This document shows, in pieces, positions 38,763-49,610 of a stretch of DNA of 64,000 bases. Where the stretch lies: NCBI GenBank assembly GCA_023375785.1, contig SZWC01007268.1:1843-65842 (forward strand), in the 5' to 3' direction. The position numbers and the translations under genes were made by a program. Within the stretch, counting starts at the first letter, position 1. The number at the start of each line of letters is the position of its first letter. This stretch comes from Penium margaritaceum (taxonomy: Eukaryota; Streptophyta; Zygnematophyceae; Desmidiales; Peniaceae). The notes under the pieces are model-generated. The model saw only the letters and a program-made list of their open reading frames with translations. It did not search any database and was not told where the DNA came from.

Positions 38763-38940
38763 CCTTGTTATGCTTCATGTCGGATTTTGCTCTTGTGCAT
38801 AGACAGTAAAAAATTTTGTTACTTGTCATCAAAGTGTAATCAATTTTGACTAAAAATATCCAATCAACTCAATTCCTTGAATCGCCTTCTACTATGCATG
38901 TTTCAATCTGTGAACCATCTACGTTTTTCTGGGAATGAGA
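38763..38940 (+). repeat. 3' LTR of copy C, right part
   Basis: Continues the LTR text after copy A with cttgtcatcaaagt, ccttgaatcgcctt and a tgtgaaccatctac block that normally lies 20 bp from the LTR end. Together with 32721-33092 it makes 550 bp, the family length. Confidence 0.7.
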
Positions 38941-39044
38941 TTTAGAAAATCTTCACATAAGATATGTAACAATAACATAGTCTAAAACATTTGGCTTTAT
39001 GAAAAGCAAGCTAATGAGGTAATAATTGGCTTTTGTCAAACCTG

Positions 39045-39594
39045 TGTTATGTCCCCAATGTACACAAGTCCCGAAACTATGAGATTTGGCATTCTTGTCA
39101 TTTTATTCATGTCCCATCACGTGTAGAATTTATCATTTTTACTTCATTCGGCCGAGGGAGTTTTGGCCAACTACCCCGACCACAAGTGTTTTGTTCCAAA
39201 CGTTTCGGAAAACTTTGACCACCTTCCAGAAAGGTCAACTAAAGTGCCACAAACTACATGGATGTTTCGATTTTGTTATGTTGACTTCTCAATAATTCTA
39301 GACTTTTATTAAGAATTGCCTCAATATCATCGAAGACCCCAAACTTCTCGGCAAAGCTTCATGAAGCAGCCATTCACAACACAACCTCGCATGCGTCACT
39401 TAGATTAAGCGCCAAAGACCCGACATATGTCTAGTTCTCATTTGCGGCATTGTATATGTGTGCTGGACTTAATCAGCACTTTTCACCAAAGTAAACTCAA
39501 TGCTTAATAGCAATTATCCATTTTCCCAAATCCTTGAATCATCTTTCTTTGCACCTCATCCCTGTGAACCACATGTAATCCGGTGAGCGTAACA
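39045..39594 (+). repeat. 5' LTR of fossil copy B
   Basis: Starts tgttatgtccccaatg and ends gagcgtaaca, next to the primer site. 550 bp. Confidence 0.8.
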
Positions 39595-42500
39595 CTTGGT
39601 ATCGGAGGGCACCAGCACTGGAGGAGCAACCAAAGCATTAGCTACCTCGCTAAAAACATTGCATGACTCTTTAGCACGTCCCCACCACCAAGGATTTTGC
39701 AGACTCTGTGAAGACAATGATGAACGAAGCGAGCGCACCCGGCTACAAGTAGAATTAACAACAAAAACTCTGAAAATGATGGATCAGCAGCATACAAGGA
39801 ACAATGCTCTCCAAACAAACTATATGAAAGTGACAACATTTGCGGCGAAGGGCACAGCACCAAAGAACCCAACAACCAACTTTGTGACGGACCCCTCTGG
39901 CTCAGTGAACCCTCCGCCCCCGTCATAGCCCATGGGGATAAAACTTGGCACAATGGGAGACACCGGGTAACAAGCACGAATCAACAAAGAAGTATAACAC
40001 AAATTGTAAGGACTCAAGAACCTCAACACCCATCTTCTCCAACAACTCAACGCGCTAATGGAGGAGCTTCAAAATTCTTGTGCATGCAAAACAGTGCTCA
40101 CCGAGAGAAATTTGTAACTCTCGAGTGAACCCAAGATTTGACTTGCACATCGTGAATTATATGATTTCATAAACTCCAAGGGACCAATGGTCAAGGTGTG
40201 GATGACGATTTTGAAGGTGTGCTTCACTACTGTTGGGGTTAAAAATGACAAAAAGAAATTTACCTCACGACCTTGCTTTTGTGTTGGCGGTCCGATCTAA
40301 AGGCCATCCAAAGGCAATAGGAGAACAATGGAGCTGGATCGACGGCTCATGCGACCACTCTCACATCATCGAGCACATGAATACTACCTCTCAAGCTGAT
40401 CAATCCGACATGGCACGACTTCCTCACGCCTTCAAAAACATGGAGCAAAATTGCACATGCTAGACTTGCACACTTTAGGAAGCTAAATGAGAAATCTGAC
40501 ACGCGTCATAGACTCGAATGTCTGAATTAACAATCCAGAGTCACGGGGTATACTCAGCATTTATGTGAAATCATCACCTACTGGGACCTCGCCCCTGACA
40601 AACTGTGTATCTACTAAAACAATGGCCTTAAGCAAGATATTTTGACAAGAAACTACCATTTTTTGCATTCAGGACGACCTTCTCAAAATGATCACAATAG
40701 CTGACCGCATCGAGAGTGCCGACTACAATGCTCGGATGTAGGGATCCAATGGATGGTGACCCCAAAAACACAATCCTCATCACGGCAGAGGAAAGTCACA
40801 TTCAGCAGAAACCTCGTTTGCGACGGAGATTGACGTCGTCGATCAGCGCAAGCACTTGCTCTACTAGACTTGCCAAATCCCGGGTCAAATCTCATACAAC
40901 TGTAAAAAATGGCAACAATAATACAAATGGGGGGAAGTTACAGCACAGGAGTGAGGAGTCAGGAAATGGTAGGGGAAAGGAGAAGCTGCCAAAGGGTCTT
41001 GTCCGGTCAAAAACATCTACGCCGACCGATTGTCCATCTGAGCGGCTCACATTGCCACAGACAAGGATACTTAAGATCGCAAAGGTTGACAAGGGATACG
41101 AGGATGACCACCTGGTGATACTACTATGAATACAACCGATGGGTTATAAAAGATGAAAAACGGTACAAGAACTACTAGATGGAGGGATTTTTTACAATTT
41201 CTTCAGCAACGACATGGTTCAGAAGCTGGGTTTGCAAACTGAACCAGATGTGTTTGACGGAAAAACCATGGCCAAAAGACTATAAATCTGCCAAATTCTC
41301 AAACAACTCCAACTACAAATCGGATATCCGCACAAAGTAACCGTCTGGAGCACTTGCAAATGAGTGACCACAAAATAATCCACAGATACGATTTCCTCTA
41401 CCGGTAGAATCTATAGTTTGACTGGAGCATTGGCACACTCCACGTCAGCATCAATAGTAGAAAGCAACACTTGCCTATGGTTGAGCGACCCATGATGCAA
41501 AGGTGATTACAGGAACCAACAAAGGTTGAAGCAGCAGAGAAAGCTGCGACAACTACAAAAATCCAGTTGATAACTGTAGATGTGGCCAAGTAATACTTGA
41601 AACACGGAGCCCAAGCCTGGCTTGTCCTTGTGGAAGTAGGGGAAAGTGAAGATATCACAGCTGCCAAAGAAACACTAGTGGCATTGATACCTTAAACATT
41701 CACACTTGCATGAAAGGAGTTTGGGGAGCTCATTAAGGAGTTTGAAGCGGTTTTTCCCCATGAACTGCCGCGAGATATACCCCTCCAAAGAAACATCGAC
41801 CATCAAATAGATATAAATCTAGACAGGAGAAGGAAAGTGAAAGTGACATATTCGATGAGTGACCACGAGCTGACCAAACTCAAGAAGCAACTGGACGAGA
41901 TGTTAAGTCACGGGTTCATCACGCTATCGACAAGTGGCACCTACACTTTTCATGAAAAAATAAAACCGGAGAGATGTAGATGTGCGTGGACTATCAAGCG
42001 TTGAATGAAATTAACATCGAGAAATACTACCCCCTCCTACGAGAAGAAAAACGTTTTGACCGACTCCATGGGTCCAAATGTTTTAGCAAAATTGAACTAC
42101 ACAGCGGCTATCATCAGATCCATGTATCGCATGAGGATGTCAAGAAGACAACATGTTGCACCTGATACGAGCACTTTGAGTTCACAGTCACACCATTCGG
42201 ACTCATAGATTCCCTTACAATGTTCATGGTAGTGATAAACAATATCTTTCGCCCACACCTTGACAAACTTCTCATCGTGTATCTTGAGAAAATTTTGGTA
42301 TACACCTGCACTCCGGAGGAGCACAATGGACATCTCCGATAAGTTGTTGAGATTTTACAAAGAGATTTTTTTGTCTCAGAATGCAAGTTTGGTCACCGTT
42401 CAATCGATTGTTTTGGGCCACATCATCAACGGAGGATAAATCACCATGTAGCCAAAGAAGGTGGATGTGGTCACTGATTGGCCGTCGCCTACAAATGTTT

Positions 42501-44558
42501 GGGACATCCAAGTATTTTTGGGCTTCTCCAACTACCATTGTCAATTTGCGAATGACTAAGCCAGAATGTTAGCGCCTTTCTCCAATCTCACCCAGAAACC
42601 GACCAAGTAGAATGGAGGGAATAGAAAATAAGAAGCATCCAACTCTTTGAGAAACGATCTAACCTCGGTGCAAGCTTTATGATTGGTAGATCCAACAGTG
42701 GACTACATCATGGCCACCAATGTGTCCAATCAAGCCATTGGAATCGTTCTCCTCCAAGACAATGACGACGGAGAACAACGGGTCGTGTACATGTCACAAA
42801 AGATACGTGGGCTGGAACTCAACTTTGTAGTGCACAAAAACGAAATGGTGGTAGTCATGTACGTGTTTAAGACATGGTAGTGCTACTTAGAATACCGACG
42901 ATGCATCATCCGCACCGAACATCACGCATTGAAATATCTTATGACTCAGCCAAATCTCAACCATCAACAAATTTGATGGATGCAATTCCTCGATTCCAAC
43001 TTCCATTATGATATCAAGTCCCGACCGGGAAAAACTAATCCAGCGGATTCTCCAAGTTGATGACCAAATTTAATTGCCAAGATCATCACGTTGCACGTCG
43101 AACAAGAATGGTACATCACAAAACTATTCACAAAATATTACAAAGAATTCAGCGGGTACGATAAAACCAAGGTTTGGTTTGACGGCCCATACTAGCGATG
43201 ATGATTCACTTGCCAAGTCATCGTTCCACCATGCGAGGAGTTAAAAAGGATGCTACTAGAGGAATTCCGTGACATCGGTCCAGGTGGATACTTTGGCGAG
43301 GATAAGATGCTCAGGAAGCTGGCAAAATACTACTAGTGGGACAAGATACAGATTGACGTGGCGTCCTACTGCAAATTGTGCGACACCTATCAGAGACAAA
43401 AATCTCATCGCATGCACCCACTCGGCCTACTCGGGCCCCTACCGGTTCCGACAAAAACGTGTGCCGATATCAGCATGGATTTTGTGATGGGAGTGCCTGC
43501 CACTCCCGAGGGATAAGATGTCATCCTCGTCCTGGTGGATGGATTTTCATTAATTTTGTATTTCATTCCAACAACAACCACTGTCACTACAGAGGGAACA
43601 ACATGGTTATTTCTAAACCAGATCATGCAGCTACACAGCATGCCATGCGCCATTATGAGTGACAAAGACAACCGCATTACTAGTCATTTTTGGCACAAAC
43701 TGAGTATGCATTATTGCAATCAGACCCATCTATCATCAGCGTTCAATCCTCAGACCAATGGGCAAACCGAGCGGGCCAAGTAGTCGCTAAAGAAACTCCT
43801 CTGCACTTTAAGCGAGTCCAAAAGCACCAATTGGGACACAAAAAATCCAATCACTGAAATCGTATACAACTCCGCCACTTCCAGTACAACTGGTAAATTT
43901 CATTTCAAGATGGTGTACACAACGTTTCCTACCACACCGGCTGGATTGTAGAGTCAGAGTAATTTCCCCGCGGTTGGCATCCACCATACGGACTTTGCAA
44001 GCTTCTCGGAGGAAACAAGACAAACCCTCTTGAAGAATAAAGCAACCATTAAGCAAGCGGCCAATTGACATCGGTGTGATGACGTATTTAGTGTTGACGA
44101 TCGTGTCCTCTTCTCGAAAAAATCCAACTTCAAGGATAGGATTTTGCAAAGCTTAAATCTCACTTGTTGAGATCGCTTTAGATTTAGTGAATAGAAACCC
44201 TAGTTTTTGCTCAGAATTTCTTTCCTAATGGCATGGCAATACATCCTCTCTTTCACATCATCAAGCTTAAGCACTAGCGGGACCCGAGCACAAACTTCTC
44301 GGGCAGAGATGTCGCACCTGCACCTCCTGTACAAGTGGACAGGGATACGGAGTATGTGATGGAAGACATCCTCGGACATCGACGGTGTGGAAAATGACCA
44401 AATATCTGGTCAAGTGGCACGGCTACAATGCCGCGCATAACAACTACGAGCTCCATGATAACCTTGAAGGTGTCAATCATCTAATCAATGGCTACTACCA
44501 TCTTCACTGATCTACGTCTAATAATGCACCGAGACGTTGTGGTTGAAAGGGATGGAAG

Positions 44559-45087
44559 TATTACATCCATGATGTACATAAGTCCCTTAATGCCGCAAGT
44601 TGATGTATGTATCATTACAATCCTGGCCCATTGTGTGCTAAATTCAAGATTTTTACGTGGTTCGGCTGAGGGTATTTTGTCCAACTGCCCCGACTGTCCG
44701 GTGTTCCGTTTCAATTTTTTGACAGCTTTGACCACCTTCCAAATTTTTTGACAAAAGAATCGTAAACTAAATCAATTTTTTGATATTGTTTTGGTCGACT
44801 TCTCAATGTTTCTAGACCTTTTTAAAGAAGCGCCTCGATATTATCGAAACCTCCCGACTCCTCGGCGGAGCTTCTCCAAGAAGCCACTCACAACGTGACC
44901 TCTCATGCGTCGCTCAACTCAAGCACTGAAGACCTAACATGACCCAACATATACAAGGCATTGTATATATGCGCTCGACTCACTTGACACTTTGTAATAA
45001 AACCTATCCTTTTGTCCCAAATCTCTTAATCATCTTTTGTCCCAGACCTTATCCCTATAAACCACCTACATTCCGTTCGGTGTAACA
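44559..45087 (+). repeat. 3' LTR of fossil copy B
   Basis: Starts tattacatccatgatg and ends cggtgtaaca. 529 bp. It differs from its partner at many positions, visibly more than the LTR pair of the 52477 element, which implies greater age. Confidence 0.8.
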
Positions 45088-45261
45088 AATTGGCCCTCCT
45101 TTACAAAGGGGGTAAGATTGAAGTTTCAAATCAAAGGGATGAAGTTGTCTCATGTTCAGAACGTGTGGGAATGTTTGGTGTGTACTCTGAGAGCAAAGGT
45201 GACTTTAGGATTTCCGTAGGAAAGTGGGTAAGCTGACATGCTGAGCGCAAACATGGGGCCG
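45088..45261. other. Short spacer, no feature seen
   Basis: Between the end of copy B and the GC-rich tandem repeat. No frame or repeat of note. The base composition changes sharply from AT-rich to GC-rich at its right edge. Confidence 0.4.
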
Positions 45262-45585
45262 AGTTGGGATCTGGCCTGGCTGTCCGGTCAACCTTTACGC
45301 TGCCCCATCCCCATCCTTCGTGAGCGCTGGCCCCAAGCTCCCCCCAACGCACCCACACACTGCAGGCTGCTGCTCAGAACAGGCCTGGGTCGGCCAGTGA
45401 ATGCCTACGGTCAATCTACTCGCTGCCCCTACTCCATCCTTCGTGCGCGCCGGCCGAAAGCCCCCCCTCCCCCAACGCACCCACAAGCGGCAGGCCGCCA
45501 CTTAAAACAGGTCTGGGCCAGCCTGTGACCACCAACAGTCAACCTACCCGCCACCCCACCCCCATCCTTCGCACCCGCCGGCCCA
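45262..45585. repeat. GC-rich tandem repeat, unit about 126 bp, broken by the Harbinger insertion
   Basis: The block ggtcaa(c/t)ct, then ccatccttcg and gc(g/t)c(t/c)ggcc, recurs at about 45,283, 45,409 and 45,537 (spacings 126 and 128). Between these, cccaacgcacccac followed by gcaggc and then cag(g)cctgggtc recurs with the same period. The third unit stops at 45,585. Its next expected block (acgcacccacacgcggcagg) is found at 49,910-49,929, directly after the Harbinger element. Confidence 0.85.
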
Positions 45586-45624
45586 GGGGCTGGTCCAGAC
45601 TCGCCGGACTCCGGCACGGCAGAG
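45586..45624 (+). repeat. Left terminal inverted repeat of the Harbinger element
   Basis: Begins ggggctggtccagactcgcc and matches the reverse complement of 49867-49905 at about 35 of 39 positions with no gap. Starting with GGG is usual for this superfamily. Confidence 0.9.
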
Positions 45625-45641
45625 AATGCGGGTGAATAGAC

Positions 45642-45762
45642 TCTGCCGCAGACCCTGCCGCAGAGTTTCCCGCTGACTCTGCCGGAGGCTGCAGGACTCC
45701 GGCAGCCACCTTCCGGGAAAAACGGGACCTTATTTCCCGCTCGAAAATCTTCTGCGGCAGAA
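45642..45762. promoter_or_regulatory. Left subterminal CTGCCGCAGA motif cluster
   Basis: ctgccgcaga occurs at 45643-45652 and 45655-45664. A near match, ctgccgga, lies at about 45,679, and the palindromic form ttctgcggcagaa at 45750-45762. The same motif clusters inside the right end. Such subterminal repeats are typical binding sites for transposon-encoded proteins; the Myb-like partner is the natural candidate. Binding itself is inference. Confidence 0.6.
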
Positions 45763-45997
45763 GCCGTTGACGCACGTGTCCGTGACGACCGGGGTTGAAC
45801 CCGGTCCCTGTCGGTTCGCAACGGTCTACCGGGTCGACGCGAGCCGCAAGTGGCATCGTCACTCGCATCTTCGCGTCGCCCACACATCGCGTCGCCCACT
45901 CCCCTTCCAATCACGCGCTCCCGTGTGCATGGCCGAGGCCTATTTCACAAGTGACAAGCGACTAGCGAACAAGTGTCAGTCAAAAAAGCCCTCCGCT

Positions 45998-47524
45998 ATG
46001 GACGAGACCGACATTGATGAGGTGGTTCAGTCGGCTATCGTGGAGCACGTCGTTCGTCTCCGTGGCCTCCTCCACTCCATCCTTTTTGCCATTCTAGCCC
46101 AAATTACAAGGCGCATCCTACGTCGTGTCAACCGGCGTCCCATGTTGACCGGCGCGCTAAGTGGCCTAGCATGGTTGGCGGAGTTGGAAATGGGGCATCC
46201 TCAACGCCTCTACAACATGGCAAGGGTCTCCCTCACAACATGGCGCATTATTGTGGAGGAATTTCGTGACGGCGGCAACATTCGTGAGACTTGGAGGTTG
46301 ACTATGGAGGAGAAGTTGTTCATTTGGCTTCAATGCACGACGTTTGGGTTCAGTGTGCGAGAGCTTAGCGAGAGATTCCAAAGGGGGCANCATCCTACGT
46401 CGTGTCAACCGGCGTCCCATGTTGACCGGCGCGCTAAGTGGCCTAGCATGGTTGGCGGAGTTGGAAATGGGGCATCCTCAACGCCTCTACAACATGGCAA
46501 GGGTCTCCCTCACAACATGGCGCATTATTGTGGAGGAATTTTGTGACGGCGGCAACATTCGTGAGACTTGGAGGTTGACTATGGAGGAGAAGTTGTTCAT
46601 TTGGTTTCAATGCACGGCGTTTGGGTTAAGTGTGCGGGAGCTTAGTGAGAGATTCCAAAGGGGGCATGCAACTATTCTACGTGCTTTGCGTGAGGTTGTG
46701 AGAGCAATTTGTCGTTGTGCTCCACAAGCCATTCGCATGCCGGCCGCGGATACACCACCACCACCTTTATGGAACGGTCGGCGGGACTACCTCCCATGTT
46801 CCAACATTGCATTGGGGCCATCGACGGTACGCACGTTCCGGTGACCGTGCGTAACCGGCGCCGGCTTGCATACTTTGACCGCAACCGTGAAACCTCCCAA
46901 AACGTGTTGGCTTGTTGTGATGCACAACTCGTGTTCACATTTGTTTCCGTGGGGTGGGAGGGGTCCGTGCACGACTCAAGAATGTTTAGGGATGCATTAC
47001 AACGTGGATTGCTCATTCCTCGAGGCAAATTTCTATTGGCCGATGCCGGTTTTCCGGAAGGCCATGGCCTCATGACTCCCTACCGCGGGCGACGCTACCA
47101 CCTTCAAGAGTTTGGTGCGCATCAACTACGCCCACAAGATCCCGAAGAGCTCTTCAATCGTCGGCATGCATCAGCCCGAAGCATGATTGAGAGAGCCTTC
47201 GGTTTGCTCAAGCAAAGATTTCGTATTTTGCGTGCGATGCCGGAGTACGACGTCCAATTCCAAGCTTACATTATCCTTTCATGCATGGTTATGCACAACA
47301 TCATCTACCGCATTCAACCCTTTGCAAGCATGGTACACATCACGCAAGAAGCGGGCGAACTTGGGGATGGGGAAAGGAGGAGGCAAGGAAGGGAGCCACG
47401 CAATGGAGACAATGCCATGCGTGCGACCCGAGTCATGATCGCTAGTCAAATGTGGGCGGATTATGTTTGTTGGAGGGATGACAACGAGGATGGAGAGGGT
47501 ACGGATGTTGATCACAATGAATAA
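45998..47524 (+). CDS. PIF/Harbinger DDE transposase, with a duplicated block and a frame change
   Basis: This is the nuclease that cuts and joins the transposon ends. I chose the ATG at 45,998 (MDETDIDEV) because earlier ATGs in the frame are preceded by untranslated-looking DNA; the frame is open from 45,767. The N-terminal part is helical (EEKLFIWLQC, then SVRELSERFQRG), as in family DNA-binding regions. The catalytic part has the DDE triad: Asp in GAIDGTHVPV (codon at 46,823), Asp in ADAGFPEG (47,042) and Glu in IERAFGLLKQRF (47,189). The spacings of 73 and 49 residues are normal for the family. It ends DVDHNE at a TAA. Two oddities occur: 276 bp appear twice around the N at 46,390, and the frame used up to about 46,750 is not the one used after it. 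With these the deposited text does not encode one continuous protein. Confidence 0.9.
46114..46389 (+). repeat. First copy of a 276-bp direct duplication inside the transposase
   Basis: Matches 46391-46666 base for base except for six single substitutions, about 2%. The two copies have exactly equal length and are separated only by one N. Both encode the segment from ILRRVNRRP (first residues) to ERFQRG. Confidence 0.95.
46390..46390. other. Assembly gap marker (single N)
   Basis: The only ambiguous base seen in the window. It sits exactly at the junction of the two 276-bp copies, which suggests a scaffold or gap-closing seam where two versions of the same sequence were both kept. Confidence 0.95.
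46391..46666 (+). repeat. Second copy of the 276-bp direct duplication
   Basis: Six differences from 46114-46389. It continues smoothly into the rest of the transposase (HATILRALREVV), so this copy is the one joined to the downstream gene, while the first copy is joined to the upstream part. Confidence 0.95.
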
Positions 47525-47549
47525 GTTCAATGGGCTTGTACATCATTGT

Positions 47550-49313
47550 CTAGTCAAAAGGCTCCGAGCACATCAATGCACCCTCGTCGTTCACATGCAT
47601 GTTGTTGTGCTCACTCTTGTCCACATCCCACTCACGTGCACGCTTCGGCCCCTTGCTTGAAAGCACCACCACATCGGCATCGGTGTCGCCGGCATCCGAG
47701 CCACTTCCATTACTCCCATTGTCACTACCCGGCACCATCCTTGGCATGGTAGGGTTGTCCACACCCAAAACCGACCGCACGGTCTCTTCACGCAATGTGC
47801 CCTTGGTAAAAACATACATGGAACAATCAACCGCATTTTCGGCAAGCTTCAAGAGGAACTCACGCTTAAGTTCCTCATGAATGTATGGGTCATCTTGCAC
47901 AATGAGCACGGCTTGGTCGAAGGTGGATCTCGGCCCGCCGGTTTGTGCAACCTTGCAGTTCATGTTGCTTGCGGACTTCGCAATGCGTTCGGCGGTCGCG
48001 AGCTGCTTGTCAATTGTGGCCCGACGCTCCACCCCCCCGTGCACATCCCCCAAAGGCATGACCTCGGGCGCATCATCACTGTTGTCACTCATGGTGGAGG
48101 TGGACATGACATTTTCACCGGTGGCTTTGTCATCCCGAAATAGCTTAGTGGCAAAGTCATACCATGGGATTCTTTTTCCCTCCAACTGATTGATTATGCG
48201 TGGGTGCAAAGCTCGGAGTTGCCTCCACCGCTCGGGTTCAAGCTCAAGCTTCCATGTCGTGCGGTTCAAAGGCTTACCTGTCAAGCCGGCGATGCCGAAC
48301 GCGATCTTCCACACGCGCATCAAGTTGTCAATGCGGTTGCGCACTTGGGTAGGGGTGACCACGGTCTTGATGCCGAGGACCTTGGGCACGTCCGGGGCAA
48401 TGGCGTTTTGTAGCTTTGCCATCCACCCACGGGTTGGACAGAACTCCACGACGTAGTCCAAGGCGAGACCGAGAAGTGCCATATCACGTTCGGGAGTCCA
48501 GAAGTCACCCGGAAGCTTCCCGCCGGATCCGTCGCCTCCCGCACTTGTGGCCTCTGCCTCCGAAACCGCTCCCACGTTGCCCGTGACGTTGTACGTTGTG
48601 GCGGCGTTGGAACGTGGGAGTGGAGGATGGGGAGGGGGGGGCGAAGCAGCACTGGCAGTCGGCGCACTCGCCCCACTCGCCGCCGCACCCCCCAGGGTCG
48701 GGGATGTTGCACATACCGGCGGTGCGAAGGAAGGGGCCAAAGGGGGGACTGCGGCTGCGCGGGCGACTAGCGTTTCTGCATGCGCCGAAGACACCACAGT
48801 GTCGTCGCCGGGGATGTCACGCCCGCCTTCGGGAGTGACGGGCACCAGGTCCGGCGTGGACGATTGAGACCCGCCGCCGGCCTCACTTGAATCCGGGACG
48901 GAACGCGGGGTAGCGGGGGCTGCATAACGCCATAGCATGAAGTCCGGAATGGGAACATCAAAACAAGCGTTCCGTAACTCTGCTGCAAAAGGAGGGACAG
49001 GGAACGGCGTGTTACCGGGGTTGTAGGTGGCCGGACCCCACCACGGCGTGCGGTTGTACCGGCTACCGACGGAGGCGGAGTCAGCTGGTAGGGAGGGGGG
49101 CGCCACCAAGTCGCGGCCACCACTGCGGTTGCCGATGCGGCCGCCAGCAGTTGCCCGCATTGGCTGGCGGAAGCGTCCGCGGCCACGTGGAAGGGTGGTG
49201 GATGGAGGTGAAGTAGGATTAGCGGCCGACAATGAGGGCAGCGGGCGCAAGGGGCGAAGTCCATAAGGTGCTGACGACGTAGGGGCGGAGGTGGAGGAGT
49301 CTTCAGGATCCAT
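47550..49313 (-). CDS. Myb/SANT-like DNA-binding partner protein of the Harbinger element
   Basis: 587 residues from the ATG at 49,313 (MDPEDSSTSAP). The frame is open further to 49,523, but the upstream part reads like leader DNA, so I prefer the internal start. The first 265 residues are rich in Pro, Ser, Ala and Gly and probably disordered. Residues about 270-390 form a Myb/SANT-like (trihelix-type) domain starting GDFWTPERDMALLGLALDYV, with Trp residues in each helix and ending RIPWYDFATKLF. A helical region follows (about 430-520, with ELKREFLLKLAENAV). An acidic Gly/Asp/Ser tail and a basic KGPKRARE patch near 553-561 may be a nuclear signal. In known PIF/Harbinger systems this partner binds subterminal DNA and brings the transposase to the nucleus and to the ends. 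No stops or frame changes. Confidence 0.92.
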   Translation of the reverse strand: MDPEDSSTSAPTSSAPYGLRPLRPLPSLSAANPTSPPSTTLPRGRGRFRQPMRATAGGRIGNRSGGRDLVAPPSLPADSASVGSRYNRTPWWGPATYNPGNTPFPVPPFAAELRNACFDVPIPDFMLWRYAAPATPRSVPDSSEAGGGSQSSTPDLVPVTPEGGRDIPGDDTVVSSAHAETLVARAAAVPPLAPSFAPPVCATSPTLGGAAASGASAPTASAASPPPPHPPLPRSNAATTYNVTGNVGAVSEAEATSAGGDGSGGKLPGDFWTPERDMALLGLALDYVVEFCPTRGWMAKLQNAIAPDVPKVLGIKTVVTPTQVRNRIDNLMRVWKIAFGIAGLTGKPLNRTTWKLELEPERWRQLRALHPRIINQLEGKRIPWYDFATKLFRDDKATGENVMSTSTMSDNSDDAPEVMPLGDVHGGVERRATIDKQLATAERIAKSASNMNCKVAQTGGPRSTFDQAVLIVQDDPYIHEELKREFLLKLAENAVDCSMYVFTKGTLREETVRSVLGVDNPTMPRMVPGSDNGSNGSGSDAGDTDADVVVLSSKGPKRAREWDVDKSEHNNMHVNDEGALMCSEPFD

Positions 49314-49610
49314 GGCGGCGGGAGTAGGAGTCTGGATGGAAGGAATGGAAGGTATTGGGCAGAATGGCGTGTAGTAGCCTGCACTAGTACGTGGCGTGCC
49401 AACGAGTCGCGCTGGAGAGGGCCATGGGAGCGGCTCGATGCGGTCGGCGGCGCAGCCCGCAGCGCGATGGCGTCGCGTCCCATGGTTTGGGTTTCCGAAG
49501 CTTCGAACTGTTTGAAGGTTCAAATTTTAATGACTTTTTGGACCAGTATGATGGAGCATATCTAGCCGCAATTTTCATTATATCCACTATTCGGGTTCAC
49601 TTTAAACGGC

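Larger units (their letters stand above)
29406..38940 (+). mobile_element. Ty3/chromovirus fossil copy C, interrupted by copy A
   Basis: The 5' LTR is at 29406-29949. A primer site (ttggtatca) starts at 29,951. The start of gag follows to about 30,110, then RT parts to about 30,720, RNase H (about 30,860-31,210), integrase (about 31,380-32,060, with a WLDISMDFVNAL block and a VVVDLFLKM block) and a chromodomain region (about 32,450-32,640). Its 3' LTR is split by copy A into 32721-33092 and 38763-38940. The interior is rearranged and shortened against relatives, with dozens of breaks. Flanking 5-mers tctgg and tttag may be a worn target duplication. Copy C is older than copy A because A lies inside it. 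Confidence 0.8.
39045..45087 (+). mobile_element. Ty3/chromovirus fossil copy B, full-length layout
   Basis: LTRs are at 39045-39594 and 44559-45087. A primer site (ttggtatcgg) starts at 39,596. Parts in order are gag (about 39,610-40,900), protease (about 41,160-41,330, LLDGGIF-like then MVQKLGL), RT (about 41,740-42,600, with an MSDHELTKLKKQLDEM block), RNase H (about 42,680-43,060), integrase (about 43,240-44,090, with a TTTVTTEGTTWLFLN block) and a chromodomain (about 44,330-44,520, EYVMEDILGHRR then YLVKWHGY). The chromodomain places the family in the chromoviruses. Dozens of breaks; old. Flanking 5-mers do not match. Confidence 0.88.

Noticed and set aside
39045-45087. Target duplication for copy B (aattg at both sides)
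   Set aside because: aattgg lies directly after the 3' LTR but about 20 bp away from the 5' LTR start, so it is not a proper flanking duplication.
45262-45585. Direct-repeat array considered as CRISPR
   Set aside because: Units of about 126 bp without short repeats alternating with unique spacers, in a eukaryotic setting.
45800-45870. tRNA-like ccggggttgaacccgg palindrome
   Set aside because: The stem leaves a loop of the wrong size for a T-arm, and no other tRNA arms can be drawn; it lies in the Harbinger leader.
48767-49483. 238-codon minus-strand frame beside the Myb-like gene
   Set aside because: Overlaps the 5' half of the Myb-like gene in another frame; it has no domain, while the overlapping frame carries the SANT-like domain.
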